Assembly: GCA_021805725.1 (NCBI GenBank) | Contig: JAJZEH010000037.1 | Location: forward strand, 176,101 to 240,100 | DNA from: Pseudomonadota bacterium | GTDB lineage: Bacteria > Pseudomonadota > Gammaproteobacteria > Burkholderiales > Ferrovaceae | Length of the DNA stretch: 64,000 nucleotides | Direction of reading: 5' to 3' | Part shown: piece after piece, positions 62,491 to 64,000 of the stretch | Numbering within the stretch: the stretch's first letter is position 1 | Layout: each line of letters begins with the position of its first letter | The notes under the pieces: model-generated | Database searches by the model: none | Told to the model about the DNA's origin: nothing | What the model saw: the letters and a program-made list of their open reading frames with translations, nothing else | Translations under genes and position numbers: made by a program

Positions 62491-64000
62491 TGGGACAATC
62501 CAAAGAGCGCGCTCCGGCGATGACGGGTGACCTTTTTTCGGAGCCTGAATGCGCCGTGACGGCACAGGGCGGTGATGGCAGGGAAGGGCTTGAACTCTCC
62601 ACCTTTGTAGAACGCAGCTATCTTGAATACGCCATGAGCGTCGTGATGGGGCGCGCTCTGCCCGACGTGGCCGACGGGCAAAAGCCGGTACAGCGCCGCA
62701 TCCTGTTTGCCATGCACGAGTTGGGACTGTACCGCCCGGCACGGCACGTCAAGTCGGCGCGGGTGGTGGGCGACGTCATCGGCAAGTATCACCCCCATGG
62801 CGATACGGCCGCCTACGAGGCGTTGGTACGCCAGGCCCAGGACTTTACCCTGCGCTACCCCCTGATTGACGGGCAGGGCAATTTTGGCAGCCGCGACGGT
62901 GACGGGGCCGCCGCCATGCGCTACACCGAATGCCGGCTGACCCCCTTGGCGGAATTGCTTTTGTCAGAGATCGACCAGGATACGGTGGTGTTCGGGCCTA
63001 ACTATGACGGTTCTTTCCAGGAACCCAAATTACTGCCGGCACGCCTGCCCATGTTGTTGCTCAACGGGGCTTCAGGGATAGGGGTGGGGATGGCCACAGA
63101 AATTCCTTCCCACAATCTCGTCGAAGTGGGTAAGGCCGTCGTGGCCCTGTTGCGTCAGCCCGATCTATCATTGGCCCGGCTGCTCAAAATCATCAAGGGC
63201 CCGGATCTGCCCGGCGGCGGCCAGATCATTTCGAGCCCTGAAGAAATTGCCAATGCCTATGCCAACGGGCGCGGCATCCTCAAAACCCGGGCGCGATGGG
63301 TGTTGGAAGACCTGGCGCGCGGACAATGGCGCATCGTCATCACCGAGCTGCCTGCCGGGGTGTCCACACGCGACGTACTGGAAGACATCGAAAAGATCAC
63401 CAATCCCAAAACGCGCGAAGGCAAGAAATCCCTGACGCCCGAGCAGTCCAACCTGAAGGCATTGATGCTGGGGGCCCTGGATCTGGTGCGCGACGAATCT
63501 GACAAGCAGTCGCCCGTGCGTCTGGTATTCGAGCCCAAGTCGAGTCGTCAGGATCAGCTGGAGTTCGTCAACCTGTTGCTAGCACATACGCGCCTTGAGT
63601 CGAGCTTACCCATCAATCTCGTTCTGCTGGGGCGGGATGGGCGCCCACGTCAAAAAACCCTGCAGGAAACCCTGTTGGAGTGGATCGATTTTCGCTATGA
63701 AACCGTGGTGCGCCGGAGCCGCCATCGCCTGAATCAGGTGGAACGGCGCATACATATCCTGGAAGGTCGGCAACTGGCGCTACTGCACATCGACGAAGTC
63801 ATCAAGGTGATCCGCGAAGCGGACGAACCCAAGGTTGACCTGATGCATCGGTTTGGCTTGAGCGAAATCCAGGCCGAGGACATCCTGGAAATCCGCCTGC
63901 GCCAATTGGCGCGCCTGGAAGGGATTCGTATCGAGAAAGAATTGAAGGATCTCAAGACTGAACGGCGAGGGCTGCAAACTGTACTCAACAGTCGCGAGGC
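62490..64000 (+). CDS. parC: DNA topoisomerase IV subunit A, 3' end beyond window
   Basis: Breakage-reunion subunit of topoisomerase IV; 503 codons are visible with no stop, so the C-terminal domain lies outside. Starts at the ATG of a TGATG overlap with parE; the first 35 residues are variable, then [21 protein letters not shown]. The QRDR is [20 protein letters not shown], with Thr at the usual Ser80 position and Glu84 kept; the catalytic Tyr is in [12 protein letters not shown]. Thr there is a natural variant and is not by itself evidence of resistance. Confidence 0.94.
   Translation, partial: MGQSKERAPAMTGDLFSEPECAVTAQGGDGREGLELSTFVERSYLEYAMSVVMGRALPDVADGQKPVQRRILFAMHELGLYRPARHVKSARVVGDVIGKYHPHGDTAAYEALVRQAQDFTLRYPLIDGQGNFGSRDGDGAAAMRYTECRLTPLAELLLSEIDQDTVVFGPNYDGSFQEPKLLPARLPMLLLNGASGIGVGMATEIPSHNLVEVGKAVVALLRQPDLSLARLLKIIKGPDLPGGGQIISSPEEIANAYANGRGILKTRARWVLEDLARGQWRIVITELPAGVSTRDVLEDIEKITNPKTREGKKSLTPEQSNLKALMLGALDLVRDESDKQSPVRLVFEPKSSRQDQLEFVNLLLAHTRLESSLPINLVLLGRDGRPRQKTLQETLLEWIDFRYETVVRRSRHRLNQVERRIHILEGRQLALLHIDEVIKVIREADEPKVDLMHRFGLSEIQAEDILEIRLRQLARLEGIRIEKELKDLKTERRGLQTVLNSRE

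Noticed and set aside
62757..62830. Quinolone-resistance substitution in parC
   Set aside because: Thr at the Ser80 position is a natural variant and Glu84 is unchanged; no inference of resistance is justified.

Overview
The window is a GC-rich (about 60% by eye), gene-dense chromosomal segment of a proteobacterium, most likely a betaproteobacterium. The evidence is gene order: sdhE-gltA-sucA-sucB-lpdA-zapE at the left end, rpoE-rseA-rseB-mucD running into lepA-lepB-rnc-era-recO-pdxJ-acpS-nagZ and uvrC-pgsA-tRNA-Gly-tRNA-Cys in the middle, and parE-parC at the right end. There are no insertion sequences, prophage genes or CRISPR arrays. The species cannot be named from the sequence. A complete 2-oxoglutarate dehydrogenase, a methylotroph-type mtdA-fchA pair, ETF-quinone oxidoreductase, propionyl-CoA/acryloyl-CoA enzymes and two FNR-type operator sites suggest a metabolically flexible respiratory organism that meets low oxygen.

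Layout. 1-8.2 kb: TCA-cycle operon (sdhE partial, gltA, sucA, sucB, lpdA) followed by zapE. 8.2-21.3 kb: carbon metabolism (acuI, prpE, a RidA-like protein, 5-formyl-THF cyclo-ligase, two alpha/beta hydrolases, a rRNA pseudouridine synthase, a DmdC-like acyl-CoA dehydrogenase, mtdA, fchA, two tandem CBS proteins, ETF-QO, fluoride channel crcB). 21.3-26.7 kb: nnr (minus) and the envelope-stress operon rpoE-rseA-rseB-mucD plus a thioredoxin-fold protein, preceded by a good sigma-E-type promoter. 26.75-37.9 kb: a start/stop-overlapping chain lepA-lepB-rnc-era-recO-pdxJ-acpS-nagZ-CDF transporter-UDG-uvrC, then pgsA. 37.9-38.2 kb: tRNA-Gly and tRNA-Cys behind a strong sigma-70 promoter.

38.3-60.4 kb is accessory and almost all on the minus strand: a large GGDEF-EAL sensor, a PEBP protein (plus strand), a hemolysin-III-like protein, a four-gene RbbA-type export operon with a lipoprotein, a low-oxygen module, a PA2778/PA2779 pair, and a redox/catabolic run (hydratase-like, GMC oxidoreductase, msrQ, msrP, amidase, Baeyer-Villiger-type monooxygenase). 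60.5-64 kb: parE and the 5' part of parC.

The most interesting part is 49.3-52.3 kb. Two near-identical FNR/ANR-type boxes (TTGAC-N4-ATCAA) each sit about 31-32 bp upstream of a plausible -10, which is class II activator geometry. One precedes a coupled operon of phosphoribosyltransferase, erythromycin-esterase-family protein and alpha/beta hydrolase, three domains that are fused in pairs in the mycobacterial dormancy regulon. The other precedes a 29-codon membrane-peptide gene with a strong ribosome-binding site and a hairpin behind it. Other points worth following are a perfect terminator-like palindrome 10 nt before lepA, a recurring TATAAT-N7/8-ATG arrangement suggesting leaderless transcripts, and a palindromic operator over the PA2779 promoter.
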